Shown one piece after another: positions 44,217 to 52,126 of a DNA stretch of 64,000 nt. The first letter of the stretch is position 1. Every line of letters begins with the position of its first letter. Both the position numbers and the translations under genes were made by a program. Under the pieces are notes generated by a model, which was not told where the DNA came from, ran no database searches, and saw nothing but the letters and a program-made list of their open reading frames with translations. Origin of the DNA: Agromyces hippuratus (lineage in GTDB: Bacteria; Actinomycetota; Actinomycetes; Actinomycetales; Microbacteriaceae); the NCBI RefSeq assembly GCF_013410355.1, contig NZ_JACCFI010000001.1, forward strand, positions 1,488,001-1,552,000, read 5' to 3'.

Positions 44217-45535
44217 TCGCCGCCCTCCGGCACCGTGAGCACGATCGTCGTGCCGATGCCCTTGGTCGACCAGAGTCGGACCGTGCCCTGCTCCTGTTCG
44301 ATCCGGGCGCGGATCGAGGTGCGCAGCCCGATGCGGTCGGGCGGCACTTCGCTCTCGTCGAATCCCACGCCGCTGTCCATGACTGCGACCGTCACTTCAC
44401 CGCCGCCGAGACCCAGCGCGAGCTCGGCCTGATCGACGCCGGCGTGGCGGGCGACGTTGATGAGGCACTGCGCGACCGCGGCGTCGAGTGCGGCGACCCG
44501 ACGCGGTCCGAGCGTGCCCAGCACCGCGAAGTCGCCCGTGACCCGCACCTCGAGGCCGGCATTGGCCGCCGCCGAGAACGCGTGCGCGAGCGACGGCACC
44601 GTCTCCTCGACCGGCGTGCGAGGATCGGCGGCCGCGACGTTGCCGCGTGGGCGGCCGCGCCATCCGTTCTGTCGTCCGTTGGATACGGCAGGAGATGGCG
44701 AGGCGGGCGCGAACGAACGCTGGGCCGTGGCTCCCCGGACGATCGCCCCCGAAGCCGGATCGTTGTACAGCGCGTGGTCGATCGCCCAGTCGCGCCCCAC
44801 GATGAGACCCAGATCCTGGCGGATGCCGACGCGCAGGCGTTCATCGACCGGCCCCGACCCGGCTGCCGCGATGGCCACCAGATGGCTGAGCGCCGTGTCG
44901 TGCAGGCGCGCGATGGCACGGAGCTCGTAGTCGTGGCGGATCGCGAGCTCTCGCGTCTGCTGACTGGCCCGATGGAGGCCGGTTTCGCGGCGCATGTCGG
45001 ACTTGCGCGTGACTCCGTCGAACACCCGCACGATCACGACCACCGCGAACGCGAAGCAGACGGCGAGATTCGGCGCGTAGACGCCGCCGGCGATGACGAC
45101 GCCGAGGAACGCCGCAGCCTCGCTCAGCGCGAACCCGAGGGTCGCCCAGGTGAGCGCGATCGCCGAACCCGCGCCCGCGCCGCCGACGAGGAGGAGCGCG
45201 GTGCCGGGCAGGGCGAGCACCGCGTTGTTGGTCGTCGGGAACTCGCCGCCGGGCATGAGCATGATCGTGATCGCCACCACGACCCCGGCACCGACGATGA
45301 GGTACAGCACGGTCAGCAGCACGGTCGGGTACCGGGCGACGAGCGTGAGCAGCACGATCATGATGATCAGGAGCAGCGCACCGGTCCACCGATCGGGCTG
45401 GCCGCCGAAGGTCGCCATGACGCCGCCGAGCACCACTCCGAGCGCGAGGCAGGTGAACGCCGCTCCGTGCCCCGCGGTCGCGAGCGCCCGGCTCAGGGAC
45501 TCGCGTGCAAGATGTCCCGGCAACCCCAGGGTCAT
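44213..45535 (-). CDS. membrane sensor histidine kinase (HisKA_3-like)
   Basis: A 440-residue sensor with six hydrophobic segments (GVVLGGVMATFGG through LAVCFAFAVVVIVRVFDG), a helical linker with ARLHDTALSHLVAIA, whose His fits the HisKA_3 acceptor, and a C-terminal ATPase domain with QCLINVARHAG (N box), VAVMDSGVGFD (G1) and KGIGTTIVLTVP (G2). The region 275-310 is a disordered insert. First gene of the operon sensor, pseudosensor, regulator, thymidine kinase. The signal is unknown. Confidence 0.9.
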   Translation of the reverse strand: MTLGLPGHLARESLSRALATAGHGAAFTCLALGVVLGGVMATFGGQPDRWTGALLLIIMIVLLTLVARYPTVLLTVLYLIVGAGVVVAITIMLMPGGEFPTTNNAVLALPGTALLLVGGAGAGSAIALTWATLGFALSEAAAFLGVVIAGGVYAPNLAVCFAFAVVVIVRVFDGVTRKSDMRRETGLHRASQQTRELAIRHDYELRAIARLHDTALSHLVAIAAAGSGPVDERLRVGIRQDLGLIVGRDWAIDHALYNDPASGAIVRGATAQRSFAPASPSPAVSNGRQNGWRGRPRGNVAAADPRTPVEETVPSLAHAFSAAANAGLEVRVTGDFAVLGTLGPRRVAALDAAVAQCLINVARHAGVDQAELALGLGGGEVTVAVMDSGVGFDESEVPPDRIGLRTSIRARIEQEQGTVRLWSTKGIGTTIVLTVPEGGE

Positions 45536-45627
45536 CGTGATCCTCCGCTCGTACCGCCTGCGAACACCACTGTTCGGGCCTCTTGCGGATTATCCCAGTT
45601 TCCGGGGGGCTCGCGGGGACGACGCGG

Positions 45628-46737
45628 TCAGAACAGGGCCGACGGGTCGGGCGGGAGACTCAGCGATTCGGGGAGCCGCCCGCCGGCAGCGACCAGGCGC
45701 GCACGCCCCGGGGCGTGATCGCCGCCCGTCGATGCGCCCGCGAGCGCGGAGGAGCGCACTCCCCCGGTGACCGGGTCTTCGCGCCCGTGGTCGAGGCCGT
45801 GCCTCCTGATCAACGGCCGAATCCGCTGGCCGAGCCACTGCCGATACGCCTTCGGCGCGTAGGCGTTGGTGCCGTAGAACATGGAGCGGTACTTCGGCAC
45901 GAGCTCGGGGTGGGCGCGCTCGAGCCACTGCATGAACCACGGCTTCACCGCACCGCGCAGATGCAGTGCGGAATAGAGCACACTCGTGCCGCCGGCCGCC
46001 TTCACGGAGCGCAATGCCTCGTCGAGGTGGGCCTTCGTGTCGGTGAGGTACGGCAGGATCGGCATCAGGAACACCGAGCAGTCGAGCCCCGCATCGCGCA
46101 CCGCGGTGACGGTCGCGAGACGCGCCTTCGTGCTCGGGGTGCCCGGCTCGACGGAGTGCTGCAGTTCGTCGTCGTAGATCGCGATCGACATCGCGGCGTC
46201 GACGGGCACGTGCGCGGCGGCCTCGACGAGCAGCGGCAGGTCGCGACGCAGCAGCGTGCCCTTGGTCAGGATGCTGAACGGCGTGCCGCTCGCCGCGAGC
46301 GAATCGATGATGCCCGGCATGAGCGCGTAGCGCCCCTCTGCCCGCTGGTAGGGGTCGGTGTTGGTGCCGAGTGCCACGGGTTCGCGCCGCCACGACGGCC
46401 TCGCGAGCTCGCGTCGCAGCACCTCGGCGACGTTGACCTTCACGATGATCTGCCGATCGAAATCGTCACCGGCGTCGAGGTCGAGGTAGGTGTGCGTCGG
46501 CCGAGCGAAGCAGTAGGCGCAGGCATGCGTGCAGCCCCGATAGGGATTGATGGTCCACCCGAAGGGCATCGCCGACTGGCCGGGCACGCGATTGAGCGCG
46601 GACTTCGCGAGCACCTCGTGGAACGTCACCCCGGCGAAGTCGGGGGTCTGCACCGAGCGCACGAGGTTGTTGAGCTTCGCGAGCCCAGGCAGCGCGCCCG
46701 ACTGCTCGATGCCCAGCTCCTGCCCGCTCCAACGCAT
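45628..46737 (-). CDS. radical SAM protein (Rv2578c family), LexA-box controlled
   Basis: A 369-residue radical SAM enzyme. The 4Fe-4S ligands are Cys69, Cys73 and Cys76 in GCTHACAYCFARPTHTY. Other features are the conserved GWTINPYRGC, ALGTNTDPYQRAE, FSILTKGTLLRRDLP, FLMPILPYLTD and GTSVLYSALHLR, the SplB-like core of the Rv2578c family. The C-terminal ~60 residues are low complexity. Start ATG 46737; an upstream start would run through the operator. A perfect LexA box ends nine bases before the ATG, so the gene is predicted to be induced by DNA damage. Confidence 0.88.
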   Translation of the reverse strand: MRWSGQELGIEQSGALPGLAKLNNLVRSVQTPDFAGVTFHEVLAKSALNRVPGQSAMPFGWTINPYRGCTHACAYCFARPTHTYLDLDAGDDFDRQIIVKVNVAEVLRRELARPSWRREPVALGTNTDPYQRAEGRYALMPGIIDSLAASGTPFSILTKGTLLRRDLPLLVEAAAHVPVDAAMSIAIYDDELQHSVEPGTPSTKARLATVTAVRDAGLDCSVFLMPILPYLTDTKAHLDEALRSVKAAGGTSVLYSALHLRGAVKPWFMQWLERAHPELVPKYRSMFYGTNAYAPKAYRQWLGQRIRPLIRRHGLDHGREDPVTGGVRSSALAGASTGGDHAPGRARLVAAGGRLPESLSLPPDPSALF

Positions 46738-46744
46738 ACCGCTA

Positions 46745-46762
46745 TTCGAACACATGTTCGAA
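46745..46762 (-). promoter_or_regulatory. LexA (SOS) box
   Basis: The 18-base perfect palindrome TTCGAACACATGTTCGAA matches the actinobacterial LexA consensus TCGAAC-N4-GTTCGA with no mismatch. It lies 8 bases upstream of the radical SAM start and overlaps its translation-initiation region. It is the only such match I noticed in the window. Confidence 0.9.
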
Positions 46763-46773
46763 TGAGAAGCAAA

Positions 46774-46808
46774 CGGATGCCGCGGCGACACGCGCCCCGC
46801 GGCATCCG
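46774..46808. terminator. terminator hairpin after ABC-F gene
   Basis: A perfect 12-bp stem CGGATGCCGCGG/CCGCGGCATCCG (46774-46785 with 46797-46808) with an 11-base loop, 7 bases past the ABC-F stop on the minus strand. Confidence 0.8.
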
Positions 46809-46814
46809 CTCACG

Positions 46815-48584
46815 TCACCGGAGCGCGCCGACCCGCACCGCGCTGCCCGCCGCGAGTTCGAGCTCCTCGCCCGCCCACCGCCGCCGCAACCACCGGTCGT
46901 GGCTGGCGATGACGACGGCGCCGGGGTACGCGCCGAGGGCGTCCTCGAGGTCGGTGGCGAGCCCGAGCGAGAGGTGGTTCGTCGGCTCGTCGAGCAGGAA
47001 CACGTGCGGTGGTCGCGCGATCACGAGCGCGAGCGCGAGCCGGCGCTGCTGCCCGACCGAGAGCGCCCCGACCGGGCGCGACTCGTCGCGCGGGGCGACC
47101 AGGCCGAGGCTGCCGAGCGGCACCTGCTCCGCACGCCGCTCGCCGAGCGCGCGCTCGTAGAGCCGACGCGGCGAGGCGGTGGGGTCGGCGAAGCGCACGT
47201 CCTGCTCGAGCAGCTGCACGCGCAGGCCCTTGCGCCGGTGCACGGCGCCCCGGTCGACGCGCTGCGCGCCGGCGAGCACGTTCAGGAGCGTCGACTTGCC
47301 CGCACCGTTCGCTCCCGTCACGAGCAACCGCGTGAGCGGTGCCACCTGCAGCGCCTCGAGCGAGAGCCGGCCGTCGACCGCGACCTCCGACAGGTGCAGC
47401 AGCAGGCCGGACTCCTCGTCGAACGCGTGCGAGCCCGAGGGGATGCCCGCGAAGACGAGCGGCGCGGGCGGCTTCGGCACCTGCTCGCGCTCGAGGGTCT
47501 CGAGCCTGAGCTGGGCGTTCCGCACCCGCCGGCTCACCTGCTGCTCGACGCGATCGCCTCGGCGCCCGAACGCCATCTTGTTCCGGTCGGAGATGGGCGC
47601 GTTGTGCGAGACCGCGCGAGCGGTCTCGGCGAAGCCGATGCGCAGTCGCCGCAGCTCCTCCTGCTCGTCGTCGTACTGCCGCAACCAGCGCTGCCGTTCC
47701 TCGGCCTTCACCTCGAGGAACTCGCTGAATCCGCCGCCGAAGACGGCCCCGCCCGCAGCGGCGAGCGATCGATCGGGAGCGGCGTCCTGCATGCCGGGCG
47801 CGGGCGTCGCACCGGCGAGCGCGAGCGCGCCCGCCCGCCCGGGGTCGAGGTCGAGCAGCCCGGTGGCCGCCCGGTCGAGGAACGCCCGGTCGTGGCTCGC
47901 GAACACGACCGGCCCGCGCCACGCGCGCAGCCGATCCTCGAGGAAGGCCGCTGCGGCATCGTCGAGGTGGTTCGTCGGCTCGTCGAGCAGCAGCGCGTCG
48001 GGCGCGCTGAGCAGCAGCGCGGCGAGCGCGAATCGCGAGCGCTGTCCGCCCGAGAGCTCGTCGACGCGGCGATCGAGGCCGAGTGCGCCGACGCCGAGCC
48101 CGTCGAGCAGTTCGTCGCGGCGCGCCTCGGCGCTCCACACCTCGGCACCTTCAGCGGCGTCGAGCGCCGCCGAGTACCGGGCGTCTGCGGCGGCGGAGGC
48201 GGCGACGCCGAGCGCCGCAGCAGCGTCGTCGAGCTCGCGCTCGACCGCGCGCACCTCGGCGAGGGCGGCCTCGAGCACCTCGCCGATGCGCTCGTCGGGG
48301 CCGAACGGCAGCTCCTGGGCGAGCAGCGCGGTGCGGCGCGGCCGGGTGATGCGACCGGAGGTCGTGGCCTCCGGGCCGACGGATGCCGCGGCATCCGCTC
48401 GCTCGAACTCGCCGGCCACGAGCCGGAGCAGCGTGGACTTGCCGGCCCCGTTCTCGCCGATGAGACCGAGCCGCTGGCCCGGCGGGACCGCGAAGCCGAG
48501 GTCGGAGAACACGCGTCGGTCGGGATACGAGACGGAGAGCCCGTCGACGCGGAGATAGTGGGAATGGATGACGGATACAGCCAT
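46815..48584 (-). CDS. ABC-F family ATP-binding protein
   Basis: A 589-residue soluble twin-ATPase protein. Domain 1: GENGAGKSTLLRL, LSGGQRSRFALAALLL, LLLDEPTNHLDD. A linker rich in charged residues (about 310-400) includes EERQRWLRQYDDEQEELRRLRIGF. Domain 2: GANGAGKSTLLNVL, LSVGQQRRLALALVIA, LLDEPTNHLSL. There are no membrane segments, so it is a ribosome-acting ABC-F factor, not a transporter; the long linker suits an antibiotic-resistance ABC-F. Start ATG 48584 (MAVSVIHSHYLRVDGLS). A 353-base leader precedes it, as expected for genes under ribosome-mediated attenuation. Confidence 0.88.
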   Translation of the reverse strand: MAVSVIHSHYLRVDGLSVSYPDRRVFSDLGFAVPPGQRLGLIGENGAGKSTLLRLVAGEFERADAAASVGPEATTSGRITRPRRTALLAQELPFGPDERIGEVLEAALAEVRAVERELDDAAAALGVAASAAADARYSAALDAAEGAEVWSAEARRDELLDGLGVGALGLDRRVDELSGGQRSRFALAALLLSAPDALLLDEPTNHLDDAAAAFLEDRLRAWRGPVVFASHDRAFLDRAATGLLDLDPGRAGALALAGATPAPGMQDAAPDRSLAAAGGAVFGGGFSEFLEVKAEERQRWLRQYDDEQEELRRLRIGFAETARAVSHNAPISDRNKMAFGRRGDRVEQQVSRRVRNAQLRLETLEREQVPKPPAPLVFAGIPSGSHAFDEESGLLLHLSEVAVDGRLSLEALQVAPLTRLLVTGANGAGKSTLLNVLAGAQRVDRGAVHRRKGLRVQLLEQDVRFADPTASPRRLYERALGERRAEQVPLGSLGLVAPRDESRPVGALSVGQQRRLALALVIARPPHVFLLDEPTNHLSLGLATDLEDALGAYPGAVVIASHDRWLRRRWAGEELELAAGSAVRVGALR

Positions 48585-48937
48585 GCGGTACGCCCTTTGC
48601 GCGTATGCCCCCGGGCGGCCGTCGGATGCCGCGGCGCGCGTGCTGCGAGCACGATGCACCGAACTGCGGAACGCGGGCGCGCGGCGCCGGCGACCGCCCG
48701 GGAGCGGAGAGGATCCCGCCGGGCATTGCCGTGGATGGGTGCACGCTGACGCGGTCGCGTCGGCACGGCCTGATCAGAACCGTGGGCACACCCGATGTCT
48801 ACGGCGCCTCAGGCGCGGGACGAGGGTGTGTGCTCACTTCATAGCGGGTACGACGGTACCAGAGCGTTCGAGGTTTCGACAAGCTCAACCCGCAGAGGCC
48901 TGCTGGTCGAGCCTGTCGAGACCCGAGATCGAGCGCG
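48585..48937 (-). promoter_or_regulatory. 353-base leader of the ABC-F gene
   Basis: No conventional gene fits here. On the minus strand a possible 12-residue leader peptide (GTG at 48837, stop 48799: MSTHPRPAPEAP) begins the region, followed by about 210 bases of very GC-rich sequence with several self-complementary stretches before the ABC-F ATG. That layout suggests transcription or translation attenuation by a stalled ribosome, but no T-run terminator is clear. The upstream part contains a dispersed-repeat hairpin at 48872-48923. Confidence 0.35.
48872..48923. repeat. TTCGACAAGCTCAACC-type repeat hairpin
   Basis: Arms 48872-48890 (GGTTTCGACAAGCTCAACC) and 48905-48923 (GGTCGAGCCTGTCGAGACC) are complementary at 16 of 19 positions, and the three exceptions can pair as G.U. 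The 14-base loop is CGCAGAGGCCTGCT. This is a complete copy of the repeat whose single arm occurs at 22699. It lies 14 bases past the mqo stop and may double as its terminator. Confidence 0.7.
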
Positions 48938-50416
48938 TCAGGCGGTGAGGTCGAGCACCTTCGCGGTGGCCGCGAGCGAGGCGGCGGCCGCCTCGGGGTC
49001 GCTCGAGAGCTTCGTGCCGTAGCTCGGGATCATCTCGCGCAGCTTCGGCTCCCACTCCGCCATGCGGTCGGGGAAGCAGCGGCCGAGCACGTCGAGCATG
49101 ATCGGCGCAGCGGTCGAGGCGCCCGGGGAGGCGCCGAGGAGACCCGCGATCGTGCCGTCGGCGCCGGTGATGACCTCGGTGCCGAACTGCAGCACGCCGC
49201 CCTTCTCGGGATCTTTCTTCATGACCTGCACGCGCTGGCCGGCCGTGATGAGCTCCCAGTCTTCACTCTTGGCGGTGGGCATGAACTCGCGGAGTGCTGC
49301 GAGCTTCTTGTCGCGCGAGGCGAGCAGCTCGGAGACGAGGTACTTCACGAGGTCGAAGTTCTTCAGGCCCACCTGGATCATCGGGCCGAGATTGTGCAGC
49401 CGGATCGAGAACGGCAGGTCGAACCACGTCGAGGTCTTCAGGAACTTGGGCGTGAAGCCGGCGTACGGCCCGAAGAGCAGGGCCGTCTCGCCGTCGACGA
49501 CGCGGGTGTCGAGGTGCGGCACCGACATCGGCGGCGCGCCCTTCGCGGCCTTGCCGTAGACCTTCGCGTGGTGCTGGGCGACGATCTTGGGGTTCGTCGT
49601 GCGGAAGAACTGGCCGGAGATCGGGAAGCCGCCGAAGCCCTTGATCTCGGGGATGCCCGAGTGCTGCAGCAGCGCGAGGGCGCCGCCACCGGCGCCGACG
49701 AACACGAAGCGCGCGTTGACGGTCTTCGGGGTGTTGCCGACGAGGTGGCGCAGGCGCAGCTTCCAGGTGCCGTCCTTCTGGCGCTTGAGTCGGGTGACCT
49801 GGTGGTTCGTGGCGATCTCGGCGCCGCGGCGCTCGATGTCGCGGAAGAGGAGCTTCGTGAGCGCGCCGAAGTCGACGTCGGTGCCCGCGACCGTGCGGCT
49901 CGCGGCGACGCGCGCCTTGGGGTTGCGCTTCTTCGCGAGGAGCGGGGTCCACTCGGCGATGCGTTCGAGGTCTTCGGTGAACTCCATCTCCTCGAAGAGC
50001 GGCTGCTCGGCCAGGGCGGCGACGCGCTTCTTCAGGTACTCGATGTTCGCCTTGCCCCTGACGAAGGTCATGTGCGGCGCGGTGTTGATGAAGTTGTGCG
50101 GCTCGGGCAATGCACCCTGTTCGACGAGGTACGACCAGTACTGCCGGCTCACCTGGAACTGCTCGTTGATCGAGACGGCCTTGTCGGCGCTGACCGTGCC
50201 GTCGGGGTTCTCGGGCATGTAGTTGAGCTCGCAGAGCGCTGCATGGCCGGTGCCCGCGTTGTTCCACGCGTTCGACGACTCCTGCGCGACCTCGCCGAGT
50301 CGCTCGTAGACGCGGATCGTCCAATCGGGTTGGAGTTGCGAGAGCAGGGAGCCGAGAGTCGCGCTCATGATGCCCCCGCCGATCAGCACGACGTCGACGG
50401 TTTCCTCTGAAGTCAC
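48938..50416 (-). CDS. mqo: malate:quinone oxidoreductase
   Basis: Membrane-associated FAD enzyme that feeds malate electrons to the quinone pool in place of, or beside, malate dehydrogenase. 492 residues from GTG 50416: VDVVLIGGGIMSATLGSLL dinucleotide fold, SSNAWNNAGTGHAALCELNY, FVFVGAGGGALALLQHSGIPE, TRVVDGETALLFGPYAGFTPKFL and the C-terminal LLGASPGASTAAPIMLDVL. All are Mqo signatures. A TACACT hexamer 9-14 bases before the start may be a -10 element, giving a very short leader. Confidence 0.96.
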   Translation of the reverse strand: MTSEETVDVVLIGGGIMSATLGSLLSQLQPDWTIRVYERLGEVAQESSNAWNNAGTGHAALCELNYMPENPDGTVSADKAVSINEQFQVSRQYWSYLVEQGALPEPHNFINTAPHMTFVRGKANIEYLKKRVAALAEQPLFEEMEFTEDLERIAEWTPLLAKKRNPKARVAASRTVAGTDVDFGALTKLLFRDIERRGAEIATNHQVTRLKRQKDGTWKLRLRHLVGNTPKTVNARFVFVGAGGGALALLQHSGIPEIKGFGGFPISGQFFRTTNPKIVAQHHAKVYGKAAKGAPPMSVPHLDTRVVDGETALLFGPYAGFTPKFLKTSTWFDLPFSIRLHNLGPMIQVGLKNFDLVKYLVSELLASRDKKLAALREFMPTAKSEDWELITAGQRVQVMKKDPEKGGVLQFGTEVITGADGTIAGLLGASPGASTAAPIMLDVLGRCFPDRMAEWEPKLREMIPSYGTKLSSDPEAAAASLAATAKVLDLTA

Positions 50417-50462
50417 GGATTCCAGTGTAGATGCCGTGGATGGTGCCCCCGACCAGCGGCGT

Positions 50463-50909
50463 TCAGGCTCCGCGCAGCACCGGCAGGCCTCGCTCGTCGA
50501 GCGGCCACGACGGGTTGTGCGCGAGCTCCCAGAGGTTGCCGTCGGGATCGGCGACGTACCCGCTGTAGCCGCCCCACTCGGTCTCGGCGGCCGCCTTGGA
50601 GATCGACCCGCCGGCGAGCACCCAGTCGCCCACGGCGTCGTCGACCTCCTCGCGCGAGGCGAGGTTGATCGCGAGCGCGACGGCCCGGAAACCCGGAGCG
50701 TTCGCGTGCATGGTCGGGAGCGCGGCGTCCTTCGCGAGCTCGGCGGTCTCCCAGAGGGCGAGCACGCCGCCGGGGGTGGCGAAGAAGGCGATGTCGCCGT
50801 CGACCGACGACGGCGCCTCGCGCCAGCCGATCCTGCGGTAGAACGCGGTCGCGGCCTCGACGTCGGCGACGCCGAGCGTGACGAGAGAGAAGCGCTGCGG
50901 AATGGCCAT
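50463..50909 (-). CDS. glyoxalase/VOC-superfamily protein
   Basis: A 148-residue single VOC module: FSLVTLGVADVEAATAFYRRIGWRE at the N-terminus and GGYSGYVADPDGNLWELAHNPSW near the end, the common arrangement of small glyoxalase/bleomycin-resistance-like proteins. The metal-ligand positions are partly non-canonical (no His in the first strand), so a binding rather than enzymatic role is possible. It precedes mqo by 46 bases on the same strand. Confidence 0.9.
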   Translation of the reverse strand: MAIPQRFSLVTLGVADVEAATAFYRRIGWREAPSSVDGDIAFFATPGGVLALWETAELAKDAALPTMHANAPGFRAVALAINLASREEVDDAVGDWVLAGGSISKAAAETEWGGYSGYVADPDGNLWELAHNPSWPLDERGLPVLRGA

Positions 50910-50957
50910 GCGCCGACGCTACGCCGATCGGGCTCGTCTCGCACCCGTCCGGCGTGA

Positions 50958-51377
50958 TCAGAGGGCCGCGATGCCGCCCGCGACGAGGCCGACCCCTGCT
51001 GCGATGAGCCCGGCGGTGAGCGAGGCGGCTCCGACCCAGAGGAGCACGATGAGCCGGTTCGGCTTCTCGGGCTCGCGGCCGAGCACCGAGAGGAAGAAGC
51101 CGGCGGGCATGAGGATCGCCGCGATCGGCGCGCCGAGCCGGGCGAGCCAGAGCCAGAACCCGTCGAGCGCGGCGTACGAGACGACCGACAGGATCACGAT
51201 CGAGAGCACGAGCAGCACGGCCGCGTGCGCATGGCCCGCGCGGAAGAAGCTCGTCTGCAGCCGGTTCGCGGGCGCCAGCCCCCGCACCACGCGGGTGAGG
51301 AAGTAGCCGCCGCTCTCGACCGTGACGAGCGCGAGCAGGAGGACGCCGATGAGGATGAGATCTGGTGCGGACGGCAT
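50958..51377 (-). CDS. small four-helix membrane protein
   Basis: A 139-residue integral membrane protein with four hydrophobic segments: LILIGVLLLALVTVESGG, AAVLLVLSIVILSVVSYAAL, APIAAILMPAGFFLSVLG and ASLTAGLIAAGVGLVAG. Polar motifs TRVVRGLAPANRLQTSFFRAGHAHA lie between helices 1 and 2. I do not recognise a family with a known role. ATG 51377 follows AGGGA. It is transcribed divergently from a MerR-type regulator across a large palindrome and is probably the regulator's target. Confidence 0.8.
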   Translation of the reverse strand: MPSAPDLILIGVLLLALVTVESGGYFLTRVVRGLAPANRLQTSFFRAGHAHAAVLLVLSIVILSVVSYAALDGFWLWLARLGAPIAAILMPAGFFLSVLGREPEKPNRLIVLLWVGAASLTAGLIAAGVGLVAGGIAAL

Positions 51378-51404
51378 GGCCGGTCCCTTCTTCGCGGATC
51401 CATG

Positions 51405-51450
51405 ATTGGATAGTTGTACTCTCCAATATTAGAGAGTTGAACTATCCAAT
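51405..51450. promoter_or_regulatory. 46-base near-perfect palindrome, MerR-type operator
   Basis: Centred between 51427 and 51428. The outer arms ATTGGATAGTT/AACTATCCAAT (51405-51415 with 51440-51450) and inner arms ACTCTC/GAGAGT (51418-51423 with 51432-51437) pair perfectly; only three symmetric position pairs mismatch. The half-sites ATTGGATAGT and ATTAGAGAGT are similar, so the region contains four related half-sites. It lies between the membrane-protein gene (start 51377) and the MerR gene (start 51470). Confidence 0.8.
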
Positions 51451-51469
51451 GCAAGGGTCAGGTTTCCTC

Positions 51470-52090
51470 ATGCGCATCTCCGCACTCGCCGCAGAGGCCG
51501 GTCTGCCGGTCGCGACCGTGAAGTACTACCTCCGTGAGGGGCTCCTGCACCCGGGCACCGCGACCTCGGCGACGCAGGCGAGCTACGACGAGCGCCACGT
51601 GCGCCGGCTCCGGCTGGTGCGCGCGCTCACCGGCCCGGTCGGGCTGAGTGTGCAGCAGGCGCGCGCCGTGCTCCAGCTCGTCGACGAGCCCGGCGACGAC
51701 CTCTACTCCACCCTCGGCCGCGCGGTCGGGGCGCTGCCGCCCGACGGCGCCGAGCCCGCCGGCGCCGACGACCCGTATCCGCGAGCGCGCGCCGCACTCG
51801 AGGCGCTCGGTCAGGTCTACGACCCCGGGTTCGCCGCGGTCGCGCAGCTCGAGGGCGCGCTCGCCGCCGCCGACGACGCGGGCATGCCGATCACGCCCGA
51901 GCGTCTCGCCCGCTACGGGAGCGCCGCCGCAGACCTCGCCGCCTACGACCTCGCGCGGATGCCGCCGGAGCCGCACGCCGCCGTCGAGTACACGGTGCTC
52001 GGCACCGCGCTCTACGAACCGGTGCTGCTCGCGCTCCGCCGACTCGCCCACCAGGACGCCGCCGTGCGTCGCCTCGGAGGAGAGGCCTGA
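51470..52090 (+). CDS. MerR-family transcriptional regulator
   Basis: A 206-residue regulator. The winged helix starts MRISALAAEAGLPVATVKYYLREGLLHPG, then DERHVRRLRLVRALTGPVGLSVQQARAVLQLVDEP, the typical MerR head. The C-terminal ~130 residues are Ala-rich helices with no Cys, so metal or thiol sensing is unlikely and a hydrophobic ligand pocket is more probable. ATG 51470 is preferred because the protein then begins as MerR proteins do; an in-frame ATG at 51449 lies inside the palindrome. Likely autoregulated through that palindrome. Confidence 0.9.
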   Translation: MRISALAAEAGLPVATVKYYLREGLLHPGTATSATQASYDERHVRRLRLVRALTGPVGLSVQQARAVLQLVDEPGDDLYSTLGRAVGALPPDGAEPAGADDPYPRARAALEALGQVYDPGFAAVAQLEGALAAADDAGMPITPERLARYGSAAADLAAYDLARMPPEPHAAVEYTVLGTALYEPVLLALRRLAHQDAAVRRLGGEA

Positions 52091-52126
52091 GCACCGAGCG
52101 ATCGACCGCTCGCACCCACAGCGCGG

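Noticed and set aside
45561..45576. CGAAC-N6-GTTCG, resembling a second LexA box upstream of the sensor kinase operon
   Set aside because: LexA needs a four-base centre; here it is six bases, and the flanks do not match.
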